Positions 53,520-64,000 of a stretch of 64,000 bases of DNA are shown here, piece after piece. Each line of letters begins with the position of its first letter. The first letter of the stretch is position 1. The position numbers and the translations under genes are program-made. The notes under the pieces were generated by a model, which ran no database searches, had not been told where the DNA came from, and saw only the letters and a program-made list of their open reading frames with translations. Source of the stretch: Moringa oleifera (lineage: Eukaryota > Streptophyta > Magnoliopsida > Brassicales > Moringaceae); the NCBI GenBank assembly GCA_021397835.1, contig JAJFZO010000065.1, positions 1,054,001 to 1,118,000 of the forward strand. Direction: 5' to 3'.

Positions 53520-54116
53520 TAACCAAAAAAATATCAGATAAAGACAAGAGAACAACCCTTCATGTCGTCTTTATTTGGATAAACTTCTAGCTCAATATTA
53601 TAAACCATTAAATATAATATTGAGACTTATCTTTCTTCTCGCTGGATACCCAGCAGCTGAACATAAAAAACAAGTTATCATTAGGAGCAACTCTCTTTGA
53701 ATTCAACGTGGACCATGAAAGATTGACTATAAATAGTAATCCTCCTAGGGCGGAGTTGTTTACACCAGCAAACGAGATCAGATTGCAGGTCCAGCCATTT
53801 ATCAGGCATTGTTTATATAAGTTCTGGATGAATGTCAATGCTACAAGCATGATTGTTCAATAAAATGAATAAAAGAACTGGCAAGGTATGGTCCATTCGC
53901 ATTAATTAATTCATTTACATGCTTTGCTCTTCACGTTCACGGTTATCTTTTTCTGAAGCAGAAAATCGGGTGGGGAACAAAATCTCTAGATCACGACATC
54001 AAAGCCCAGATTTACCGTGTTTTTCTTTTTCTTGACTTATACACTCATGTCACTACAAATAGAATTGAGATATGCAGAACAGGAATCTTGCATAAGAGAA
54101 AGAAAGCGGTTCTAAT
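53520..54116 (+). other. Upstream region of GDSL gene 2
   Basis: Non-coding spacer that should hold the promoter of the second gene. No clear TATA box was chosen. A short minus-strand frame at 53608-53850 has no family character. Confidence 0.35.
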
Positions 54117-55815
54117 ATGGCAAGTCTGAGGGTTCATGTATCTTTCCTGGTTTTCTGTGCAGGATTCCTGCACTTCGTTAGTTGCCACATTCTGCAAACA
54201 AACCAAGCTGCCTTATTCGTCTTTGGGGACTCATTATTTGATCCTGGAAGTAATAACTACATCAACACCAATCGTAATTTTCTGGCAAATTTTTGGCCGT
54301 ATGGGCAGACCACCTTCAAGAATCCCACTGGGAGATTTTCGGATGGGCGTCTGATTCCAGATTTCATTGGTAAGTCACCTCATCTAGTATATTTTTTCAT
54401 TTTTGAATAAATTTCTGTATGTTACAACTCATGTCTGACCCTTATAGCTTGGATTTAGCTGAATTCGCTTGGTTGCCTTTAATCCCACCATATCTACAAC
54501 CTGGAAATCATCAGTATACTTACGGGGTGAATTTTGCATCTGGTGGAGGTGGTGCTCTGGTTGAAACTTATCAAGGATTGGTATGTTGACATTCTTCACT
54601 ATCTTGGTATGCATTTATGATCCATAAATACCCAAAAGTTCAGTTGTTTATATGATTAGTCCTCAAGCTTACTTGAACCAGGGCTCTGATTGAAGGCCTA
54701 CTTCATCTTCTATTGATATTGACTGTGCTTGCTCATTTGATTGAACTTAAATCAGTTCATCAGCAAGTACTAACATAAACTAACTGGGCATTGTAAATGT
54801 TTTATTATTAATTCCACAAGGAAAAACATATGTTTCCTTGATTATGAATGACAAGAAAATTAATGCATGCATTCTGTTTTCTTTCTCCAGGTAATAGACC
54901 TTAAAACTCAGTTAGGTCAATTCAGGAACGTAGAGAAGGTCTTGAGACAGAGACTAGGAGATGTAGAAACTCAGAAATTATTCTCAAGAGCTGTTTACTT
55001 ATTCAGTGTTGGAGGCAACGATTACTTATATCCCCTCAACGTGAACTCTAGCATCCTTCAGTCTTACACTAAAGAGGAGTATGTGGAGATGGTCATCGGC
55101 AACATAACGACTGTGATCAAAGTAACAACACCCCATTGTAGACATCAGTTATAGAATTTTACTCCAAATTTCATTGTAAGTTAGTACTGTTAAATCTTAA
55201 TGTTTCAGGAAATATATGAGGTAGGAGGACGGAAATTTGGGTTCTCAGGCATGGGGCCACTGGGTTGTTTACCAGGGACGCTTGTCATTGGACCAGATGG
55301 CACAGGTTTTTGCACGGAGGAAATCACAGATCTAGTGAAGTTGCACAATGAAGCACTGTCCAAAGTCCTCCTGGAGCTAGAGAGCCAACTAAAAGGATTC
55401 AAGTACACCATTCACGATCTGTACACTTCCTTGAGCCAAAGAATAAACAATCCTGCAAAATATGGTATGTCAAGCCATCTTATATAGTCATGTACACTTT
55501 CATTTTGTCCAAAACAATTAAACATGTCAATGATATTGAGTTGTGTTTTGTCGTCTTTGTTGTAAAGGTTTTAAGGATGGGAAGACGGCGTGTTGTGGTA
55601 CTGGTCCATATAGAGGGGCTTATACTTGTGGAGGGAGACCAGAAGCAACTAAAGAGTATCAGCTATGCGAAGATGCTAGCAAGCATTTGTTTTTCGACAC
55701 GTATCACCCCACGGAAAAGGCTTACCAGCAAATTGCAGAGCTTATGTGGAGTGGAACTCCCGATATCACAAGGCCTTACAATCTCAAAACACTGTTTGAG
55801 CAGAGAGATATGTAG
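54117..55815 (+). CDS. GDSL esterase/lipase (array gene 2)
   Basis: 369 aa. Exons are 54117-54369, 54459-54580, 54891-55121, 55209-55464 and 55568-55815, with GT-AG introns and closing phases. An upstream acceptor-like CTTATAG in intron 1 would give an immediate stop, so the TTTAG at 54458 is used. It has a signal peptide ending at VSCHI, block I FGDSLFDPGSNNYINT, block II VNFASGGGGAL, block III VGGNDY, block V FDTYHPTEKAY, and C-terminus PYNLKTLFEQRDM. All catalytic residues (Ser, Gly, Asn, Asp, His) are present. Probably an active extracellular esterase/lipase of the GLIP type. Confidence 0.93.
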
Positions 55816-56239
55816 ATTCAATAACAAGTGATGATCCCTCGTTTGCATTGCTGAATAGATAAGCTATTATTCGATCATTACAAGCTACGGTCATCTGATG
55901 TCTCGTGGATAAGTTGTCTGCAACATTTCTGTCAACCATGCAAACTTTTAGCTAGTAGCTTCTTGATAACAGAAGCTTTCTCATGTATGATGTTATAAGA
56001 AAAGAGCATCCACCTGCCCCATTCAATTGTTCCTAGTCACAAATATGAAATGCACTAATCTTAGCAACTATGCTTTTAAACATGCTTTAAAGTTTAAAAA
56101 TGAGAGAGTACTTTATGAATCTTAATTTTGACAGCTTCTCATGCAAGCCTTTGATGTCTTTCACACATGAGAACTATTAGTTTTCTACATGCCTTCTTGG
56201 AAGCATTTTCTTGTTAATCAAGCAACTGCTGTGAACCTT

Positions 56240-56675
56240 CCATCTCTAGCAAAGAAATGACATTTTATGTTTGAGAATATGCAACAAGGATATCCAGACT
56301 CTTTATATAAGCATGTATAATTCTATCTGTAAGGCTGACGTAATCAATACGAAAGAAGCTATCCAACAACATATAATAATAAGAAGAATCTTATCACCAC
56401 AACCAACTCTTTTTGAATGAAATGTAGATTAATCCTAACTATTTAGAATATGTTCATGAACATCTTTGGATAAGCACAATCAGCTATGTCATCAAACAAG
56501 GTCAGATCTTTGATTTACTCTTCTGTTTATTCAGATTTTGGACGGATGCCTCTAATTCCTTGGTTCATATATATTTTATTTCTTCCTTCTTCACACAATA
56601 CACTTTGATCGCTATATATTGGCATACGAAGAAGAGAATACTGCACATGGAGACAAAGTTGAAAAACAAAAACAA
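56240..56675 (+). repeat. Duplicated GDSL promoter unit, copy 1
   Basis: The 400 bp upstream of the GDSL pseudogene match 60750-61151 and 63470-63883 (shared words atgcaacaaggatatccaga, gaatgaaatg, aatttattga-type). It includes a TATA box (TATATATT at about 56613) some 60 bp before the start. This shows that genes 3, 4 and 5 arose by copying a unit that included the promoter. Confidence 0.75.
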
Positions 56676-58256
56676 ATGACAGTGTTTAGAATGACAAGTT
56701 TTAGTTTCCATGTATTTTTCTTGCTCATTTCTGCCACATTTCTAAACTTAGTTAGCTGCCAAAGCCTGCAAACAAATCAAGCAGCCTTGTTCTTCTTTGG
56801 TGATTCATTTTTTGATGCTGGAAACAATAACTACATCAATACTTTTCATAGTGCGCAGGCAAATTACTGGCCTTATAGGCAAACAACCTTCAAGTGCCCC
56901 ACAGGAAGATTTTCGGATGGCCACATAATTGCAGACTTTATTGGTAATTAGTCAGTTCAATGTAGTATTTCATATTGTTTTTGATAGAATTGTTGCTGTA
57001 AGTGGCAACTCAACTGACCCTTGTAACTTGGATGCAGTTGAATACGCGTGGTTACCACCAATCCTACCGCATCTACAACCTGGAAATCATCAACGTACTT
57101 ATGGGTGAATTTTGCATCCGGTGGAGCTGGTGCTCTATTTGAAACTAATCTAGGACTGGTAAGCTTCTCATAATCATCCAAAACCTCAATTCTTGAAAGA
57201 TGACTGGCCTTCAACAGAGGCTCTAATTGGAGGCCTACATTTATGTAGTTGTATATATGTGAATTATATCTCTATCTCATGACAACATGGAAAATCAATG
57301 CTTATAATCTTTCTTTCTTTCCAGGCACTAGATCTCAAAACTCAATTAGGCCATTTTAAAGAAGTGGAGAAGCTGTTGAGACAGAAATTATAGGAGATTC
57401 AGAGACAAAAAATTATTCTCCAGAGCTGTTTATTTATTCAGTATTGGTGCCAACGATTACTTCAATTTTTATAATACCAACTCTAACGAGGCCTACACTA
57501 AAGGGGAATAGGCGGACATGGTCATTGGCAACACAACCACTGTGATCAAAGTAGTAACACAGCCTATCAGAGACATCAAATACATAATCTTATTCAACTT
57601 TTCCCCTTTAGTAATTGATTGAAATATGTATTGTTACATTTCAATGTTTCAGGAAATATACCAGATAGGAGGACTAAAATTTGGATTTCCAGGCTTGGGG
57701 CCATTGGGTTGTGCGCCAGGCTCACGGAGGCTCGAACCGGGAAGATTTGGATCTTGCACAGAGGAAATTTCAGAGCTAGGGAGATTGCATGATGAAGCAC
57801 TATCTAAAGTCCTGAAAGAGCTGGAGAGCCAACTAAAAGGATTCAAATATGCCATTCATGATTCATATCCTTCTTTCACCGAAGGAGTGAACAATCCTTC
57901 AAAATACGGTATGTCATGCCACCTTATACTCATATATGAATCTTCACTATGTAAAAAATATATGTAGTTGGGATAACTTATGAGTTAAATAATTATTTGA
58001 TGCACAGGTTTCAAAGAAGAAAACGCGGCATGTTGTGGCAGTGGTCCATTATGGAGGGACTTATAGTTGTGGAGGCAGACTAGGAACTGCTATAGAGTAC
58101 CAATTATGTGAAAATGCCAGTGAATACTTCTTTTTTGATTCCTTTCACCTCAGTGAAAAGCTTAATCACCAGCTTGCAGTTTTAATGTGGAATGGTACTT
58201 CCAATGTCACAGGGCCTTACAATCTCAAAACATTGTTTGAGGATAGAGAGGTGTAA
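56676..58256 (+). pseudogene. GDSL esterase/lipase pseudogene (array gene 3)
   Basis: Five exons are still placeable: 56676-56943, 57038-57158, 57325-57550, 57653-57908 and 58008-58256. It matches gene 4 at 61152-62703 closely but has frame-breaking changes. Exon 2 is 1 base short just before the VNFAS block, exon 3 is 5 bases short with in-frame stops after LRQKL and in the part equivalent to KKEYVD, and exon 5 is 1 base too long after CCGSGP. Block I (FGDSFFDAGNN) and block V (FDSFHLSEKL) remain readable. Splice sites are intact, so a non-coding transcript is possible. Confidence 0.9.
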
Positions 58257-60749
58257 ATTTCAAAGCAAGCACTTATCAGTAGTTTACCGAATTGTTGTGT
58301 TTGCCAATTGCTCTTGTTCCATATAAAATGTTTTTTACCAAGTAAGGAAAGTTTGGTATTCTACAATAAATTCTTCCCGGTTATAACGATCAAAAACTAA
58401 CCAATGTTTTTGCCATATTCTTATTGCATGCTTCAAAGGCTGAAAATTAGATAGTAGCATGCAAATCTTAATTTTATTCTCAAACTAAGTTTAACACCTT
58501 TGCAATCCCAGCAATCTTTTTAAAATCTTAATCTTCAGATCATCCTCAGAGAGGAAATTCTAAAATCCTGACAACATTAAACCAGTGCAGCCCTGATCAC
58601 AATGTTTTCTTGCGTGGCCAGCAAGAGCAAGAGACTCAGAAGAATAACATCAAACTTACTATCTCTTAATTAGATAGTATCTTGTATTTCATAAAAATAA
58701 AGAGGACCAGGATTAGTATCTTGTTGCTCAAGCTTGAAACTGATTTGAATAAGAAATTGCGTTTTCACTTTCTTATTGCCAGGAACTAAGCAACTGAAAA
58801 CATTAAAGTAGCTTCATGAACATCTTTGTCAAGCACAATGAATAAGTGATCAGTGAGCTTTGACCAAATTGTTGGCTGCTGTTGTCTGTTGCAACGCAGA
58901 TTGGAAGTCAAAGAATATTACTTGCACTGTTAAACCCAGAAAAAGCTTACCAATTTTGCAGTAATATGCTTCCTGGAAAAAACCAGTTTGCTGCCCAGAA
59001 TGCTTCTGCATTTTATGCGGTGTTTTTACTGTCATTATGTAGAGTTTATATTGCAATCAGAATTAAAGATAATGGCAGAAAACCAATGAATCATAACAAC
59101 TTCGAATTATAAAGTTTATATCGCAATCAAGAATCAAAGTTAATAATCAGAAACCAGTGAATCATAAGAACTCAGAATTATAAGGGTTCAGCAAGAATGA
59201 CTACATCCACTTCAAGATTCCTTCAAAAGAACCTTAGATCTTCACTAATCAATAAATTAATACAATTTTGTCAAAGAACAACTCACCTGCGCCTGTAACC
59301 AATCTTACAAACTCTATCCATCAATATGAAGGATCAACACATGATCAATACAGTTGAACTCGTCTCTGTTCCATAATTAATTTCCACGGCTACCATGAAT
59401 GATTAAATGTAATGTAAGCTTTGTTGGTATTCCTCTTTACCATGAGCAATGTTTCCTGGGAGTTCCCTTCTCTCAAGCTCTCTGGTTCGCAGATAAACCA
59501 TACAAGTCAGCGGCTCAACAATTTTAACTGACTAAATGTCATAATCTCACACCATATGAAATTTGCTGGAACTTCATCAACTTTCGAAGTCCTTTTTCTT
59601 ACGATTCAATTTTATAGAATGAAATTCTGCTCATTAGATAGTTACTTTGCACTTACATTACGCCTTTCTTTGGTGCATAATGGCACCAGATTTTCTGCAA
59701 GAAAACATCCCAACGAGGTTGCTTCTTCCCTTACATGGGCCGCCTTGAATCTAATATGTCACCATTAAAGAATCCATTGATACTTGGATCTGCAGCAGTA
59801 ATTTTGATAATTGGCTTCTATTGCTTTCTCTATTTGGCTCAATTGTATTGTAATCTATGTGAAGGAGGCTTCTAATCGAGACTTGAGTTGATGCAAAGAC
59901 GTACTTTCGGTTCGGTTTTCATTCATTTAGAAAAAAAAAAAAAAAATAGGGACGTAGCTGCCAAATCTATACGAAGTAGTAAAGGAGAGTTCATAATTTT
60001 GCTTCTTTTTTTTTTTTTTTTTTTGAGATTTTGTGCAGCATCTTTGGCAAAGTCAGGGACGGGCGTCTTGCAAAGAAGAGTAACCCTGGAAGATGACACC
60101 AAGGATCTGGTGTTTGTGTCGGATGGATCAGTAGGATCAGTTTTCCAAAGTCGCACCTCCCACACCTGTTCCACAGTTGCATCATCCAGGGCATTTGAGA
60201 TGGATGCATACAGGGATAGAAAGCAGAAGTCCAAGAGTTCTGCAGGGAGCAGAAAGAGACTACCTGAATGGTCTTGCCCAATCACCAAATCAGACACTTT
60301 TATATAAGGGACTTAGACAAACTTAATTAATACTCCTTTTTTTCCCCCCATACAGTCACTTTGCTCAGATCGTAAGTTCATTTGAACATCACAGGCTTTT
60401 TCCATTGTCCAACTACACTTCTAGTTTTATCTTTTGTGTGCAGAATTATCACTTCATATTTCACCAGGATCTTAACATCTGTACTTTCGCAACTACACGA
60501 GCTATTCCGATTTTTCGAAGTAACAAGACAATAGTTTATGAATGCTAATCATAAATTAAAGTCGTCTCTCATGGAGCCTTGACTTTCTTCACGCAAGAGG
60601 CTCGTTTGTCTCATTTTGCCCGATCTGATGTGTTGTCTTGCAATATTATAACACACATACGTCTTGATAGTACAAAATCTTATTATGATGACATTCTTAA
60701 TTTTTTACGTGCCTTTATCTTATTGAGCAATTGGTTTGAACTTTCTAGC
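58257..60749. other. Spacer between GDSL pseudogene 3 and gene 4
   Basis: About 2.5 kb without a recognisable gene. It contains an A run at about 59930-59945 and a T run at about 60007-60024. From the T run to about 60300, overlapping open frames exist on both strands without known family character. The minus-strand reading with a terminal A tract could be a retrosequence, but no target duplication was found. A weak GDSL exon 5-like trace lies at about 58938-58973. Confidence 0.4.
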
Positions 60750-61151
60750 TCTGATAAAGAAATGACATATTCTCTTGACAATGTGCAACAAGGATATCCA
60801 GACTTTCTGTAAGGCCAATTGAATCAATAAGAAAGAAGTTATCTGAAAACATATAATAAGAAGGAGATTGTCACTACGACCAATTCTCTTTGAATGAAAT
60901 GTTGTTTAATCAAAAATGATAATTTAGAATATATTCAATATATAACATTTTTGACAAGAAACATGCAATCAGTTACATCATCAAACAAAAGTCAAATCTT
61001 TGATTTGTCCATCTGTTCATTCAAATTATGACGATGCCCCCAATTCCATTTCATATATTGTATTTCTTTCTTTTCATTCAATACTGTTGATCACTATTTA
61101 TTGACTTAGGGAGAAGACTGTACTGCATATAGTGACAAATTTGAAAAAAAG
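60750..61151 (+). repeat. Duplicated GDSL promoter unit, copy 2
   Basis: Matches 56240-56675 and 63470-63883. The TATA position here reads TATTTATT (61095-61102) in place of TATATATT, which may weaken the promoter of gene 4. Confidence 0.7.
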
Positions 61152-62703
61152 ATGACTATATTCAGAATGAATAGTTTCTGTTTCCTTGCATTTTTCTTGC
61201 TCATTTCCAGAAGATGCCTCACCTTAATTAGCAGCCAAAGCCTGCAAACAAACCAAGCTGCTTTGTTCATCTTCGGAGATTCATTTTTTGATGCTGGAAA
61301 CAATAACTACATCAATACTTTTCAAAGTGCTCGGGCAAATTACTGGCCTTATGGGCAAACGACCTTCAAGCACCCCACTGGAAGGTTTTCGGATGGCCGC
61401 ATAATTCCAGACTTTATAGGTAATTAATCAGTTGAATGCAGTATTTCATCTTCTTTGTGATAGAATTGTTCTTCTAAGTAACAAGTCAACTGATCCTTAT
61501 AGCCTTGGATGCAGCTGAATATACTTGGTTACCGCTAATCCCACCATATCTACAACCAGGAAATCATCAATTCACTTATGGGGTGAATTTTGCATCCGGT
61601 GGAGCTGGTGCTCTATCTGAAACTAACCAAGGACTAGTATGCTTTGGATGTTCAATTGCCAAGAAGAATAAAATATTTTCAGTGATTTATATACTTGTTT
61701 ACATCTATGTGAATTATAACTCTATGCCATAACAACATAAGAGAATTAATCCTCATTATAATCTCTCTTTTTCCAGGTACTAGACCTCAAAACTCAACTG
61801 GGCCATTTCAAAGAAGTGGAGCAGCTATTGAGACAGAAACTAAGAGATGCAGAAGCCAAGAAATTATTCTCAAGAGCCATATACATATTCAGTATTGGAG
61901 CCAACGATTACTTGGATTTTTTAACCACGAACTCCAGCATGTTTCAGGCTTACACCAAAAAGGAATACGTGGACATTGTCGTTGGCAATACAACCGATGT
62001 GATCAAAGTAGTAACACAGCCTATCAGAGACAGCAAATACATAATTTTGTTAAACTTTTTCACTGTAATTGATCGTATATATGGATTGTTTACATTTGAA
62101 TATTTCAGGAAATTTATGAGATAGGAGGACGGAAATTTGGGATTCCGAACTTGGAAGCTTTGGGTTGTGCACCAGCCTTGCGAAGGCTTGAATCAGGAAG
62201 AGAAGGATCTTGCACAGAGGAAGCTACAGAACTAGCGAGATTGCATAATGAAGCACTGTCTAAAGTCCTCAAAGAACTAGAGAGACAACTAAAAGGATTT
62301 AAATACGCAATTCATGATACCTATACTTCTTTTAGCGAAAGAATGAACAATCCTTCAAAATATGGCATGTCAAGCCATCTTATCCTGATACTTGCATCTT
62401 CATTATATGTATTGTCTACGCTAACTTACAAGTTCTATGATTTTTTTATGCATAGGTTTCAAAGAAGTGAAGATGGCGTGCTGTGGCAGTGGACCATATA
62501 GAGGGACTTTTAGTTGTGGAGGAAAACTGGGAGCTGCTATAGAGTACCAATTATGCCAAAATGCCAGCGGCTACCTGTTTTTTGATTCCTTTCACGTCAG
62601 CGAAAAGCTTAACCAGCAACTTGCAGAGTTAATGTGGAATGCAGGTTCCAATGTCACAGGGCCTTACAATCTCAAAGCACTGTTTGAATACAGAGACATG
62701 TAA
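61152..62703 (+). CDS. GDSL esterase/lipase (array gene 4, GC donor in last intron)
   Basis: 374 aa. Exons are 61152-61419, 61515-61636, 61777-62007, 62109-62364 and 62456-62703; phases close. A signal peptide ends near LISSQ. Block I is FGDSFFDAGNNNYINT, block II VNFASGGAGAL, block III IGANDY, block V FDSFHVSEKL, C-terminus YNLKALFEYRDM. All catalytic residues are present. The fourth intron starts with GC (ATG/GCATGT) where the three other complete copies have GT. GC-AG introns are spliced at lower efficiency in plants, and read-through would end in a stop soon after. Otherwise it is a normal secreted GLIP-type enzyme. Confidence 0.88.
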
Positions 62704-63469
62704 ATTTCAATAGCAAGCATTCATCAGTTTCCCAGATTGTTTAATAAAATTATTAGTTCTCATTTGGTCTTTCTATGCGAGACCATGGTCTGCTGCAAAA
62801 GCTAGCAGATCGTGATAAAGCATATGGTATGATATTTGGTACCAATAAGAAAAGGATATAGTTGGATATTCTCCATTCAATTCTTCAGTTATAATTAGGA
62901 AACATGAGCCAATGCTAGCTGTGACATTCTTAATTAGAGATCCAACTTGCTATCTCTTAATTAGATAGTCTTATTACATAAAAAAGAAAGTGGGCTTGGA
63001 TCAATATCTTGTTGCTTAAGCTTCAAACTACTTTGATGAGAAATTGCAAGTCACTTTCTTCTTTCTAGATACTGAACAAAACTGACAACACTTGTGTGAA
63101 TTCATGAACATCTTTGTCAAGCACAATGAGTAAGTCATCAAGTGAGATTGGAGTTGTTGGTTACTTTTCAATCAACCATGATACAGCCCTGTACCTGTTC
63201 TGCTCCTCTGTGATTAATTACCAATTACATGCTGCTTTTTTTCACATGGGCCAAGTCATCTAGACTAAATTAAAAATGAGGTTGCAGTTTAATTATAAGT
63301 CCTAATCTTAAAGTCTTCTCATGGGAGCTCATTACTATATTTTGTGTCATCTGATGTTGTCTTGCAATGTTGTAACATGCATGTCTGGATATTGAAAGAT
63401 CTTCACATGATGGCATTCTTAGTTTTCTACATGCTTCTATCTTGCTAACTGGTCTGACCTTTCTGGCTC

Positions 63470-63883
63470 TACTGAAGAAATGGCATATTCTGTAAAGAGT
63501 ATGCAACAAGGATATCCAGACTATTTATGTGCTCAAGAAATAATTCTATCTCTAAGGCCAATGAAATTAATAGGAGAGAAGCAATCTGAAAACATATAAT
63601 TAATAAGAAGGATCTTATCACTACAACCAACTCTTTTTGAATGAAATGCAGTTTAATCAAAGATTGATCATTCATAATACATTCAATTAATAACATCTTC
63701 GACAAGAGCAAACAAAGTCAAATCTGTGAATTGCTCATCTGTTTATTCAAATTATGAATGGGTGCCGGCCTTTAATTGAATGGTTTAAATATTGTATTTC
63801 CTCTTTTCACTCAATACACTCCGATCACTATATATTGACATATGGAGAATTGAGTAATGCATATAGTGAAAAAAGCAAAAGAG
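63470..63883 (+). repeat. Duplicated GDSL promoter unit, copy 3
   Basis: Third copy of the upstream unit, with TATATATT at 63829-63836, about 55 bp before the start of gene 5. Confidence 0.7.
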
Positions 63884-64000
63884 ATGAATTTGCTTATTAG
63901 AATGACGAGTTTTAGGTTCCGAGTGCTTCTCTTGCTCATTTCTGCAATATGCCTGACCTTGGTTAGCTGCCAAAATCTGCGAACAAACCAAGCAGCTTTG
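63884..64000 (+). CDS. GDSL esterase/lipase (array gene 5, cut by window edge)
   Basis: The first 39 codons of a further array member: a signal peptide MTSFRFRVLLLLISAICLTL ending at VSCQ, then NLRTNQAAL, which leads into block I in the sisters. The catalytic blocks lie beyond the right edge. A second ATG at 63902 corresponds to the start used by the sisters. The upstream ATG at 63884 adds six residues in frame. Confidence 0.8.
   Translation, partial: MNLLIRMTSFRFRVLLLLISAICLTLVSCQNLRTNQAAL

Noticed and set aside
58882..59112. Short plus-strand frame with NPEKAYQFCSN, reminiscent of GDSL exon 5
   Set aside because: Similarity covers only about ten residues and lacks the D-x-x-H pair. Too little to call a relic with confidence.
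59888..60307. 139-codon plus-strand frame
   Set aside because: It starts and continues through A and T homopolymer runs, with no known domain.

Overview
The window is nuclear DNA from a flowering plant. Genes are interrupted by short GT-AG introns, the spacers are AT-rich, Ty1/copia and LINE debris is present, and all recognisable families are plant ones (ABCC transporter, CYP71-clan P450s, serine acetyltransferase, GDSL esterases/lipases). The P450 array mixes CYP71D-like copies with copies that resemble the CYP726A group of Euphorbiaceae, so a spurge-family genome (cassava, rubber tree, Jatropha or castor type) is the best guess. That guess rests on recognition of protein family character, not on a search.

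Layout: (1) 1-9.6 kb, minus strand: the 5' exons of a chloroplast-targeted DUF21/CBS membrane protein gene running off the left edge, then a complete ten-exon ABCC (MRP-type) transporter of 1509 aa whose splice phases all close. (2) 9.6-12.9 kb: AT-rich spacer. (3) 12.9-43 kb, minus strand: a tandem P450 array. Three two-exon genes look intact (one CYP71D-like, two CYP726A-like), three copies are full-span pseudogenes (one CYP71D-like, two CYP726A-like), and there are several small relics. Two Ty1/copia insertions interrupt the array: an old decayed one at about 15.4-21.5 kb with an inverted gag fragment at its edge, and a younger one at 21.7-27.2 kb that keeps a 1296-codon gag-pol frame and forms an LTR-internal-LTR-partial internal composite. 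A LINE 3' remnant lies between two P450 copies. (4) 44.3-45.5 kb, minus strand: an intronless plastid/mitochondrial serine acetyltransferase gene. (5) 45.5-50.5 kb: a divergent AT-rich spacer with a cluster of CACGTG motifs. (6) 50.5-64 kb, plus strand: a tandem GDSL esterase/lipase array with three intact five-exon genes, one pseudogene, one exon relic and a fifth gene cut by the right edge.

How it fits together: CYP71D and CYP726A enzymes of Euphorbiaceae are known to oxidise casbene-type diterpenes and to sit in clusters. No terpene synthase is visible here, so the array may be the P450 flank of such a cluster. That is inference. The ABCC transporter and the GDSL enzymes flank the array and could export or acylate products, but nothing in the sequence proves co-function. 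The clearest direct result is the duplication history. Shared deletion junctions, a shared LINE tail and repeated spacers show that the P450 array grew by copying a unit that already held a dead CYP71D remnant next to a CYP726A gene.
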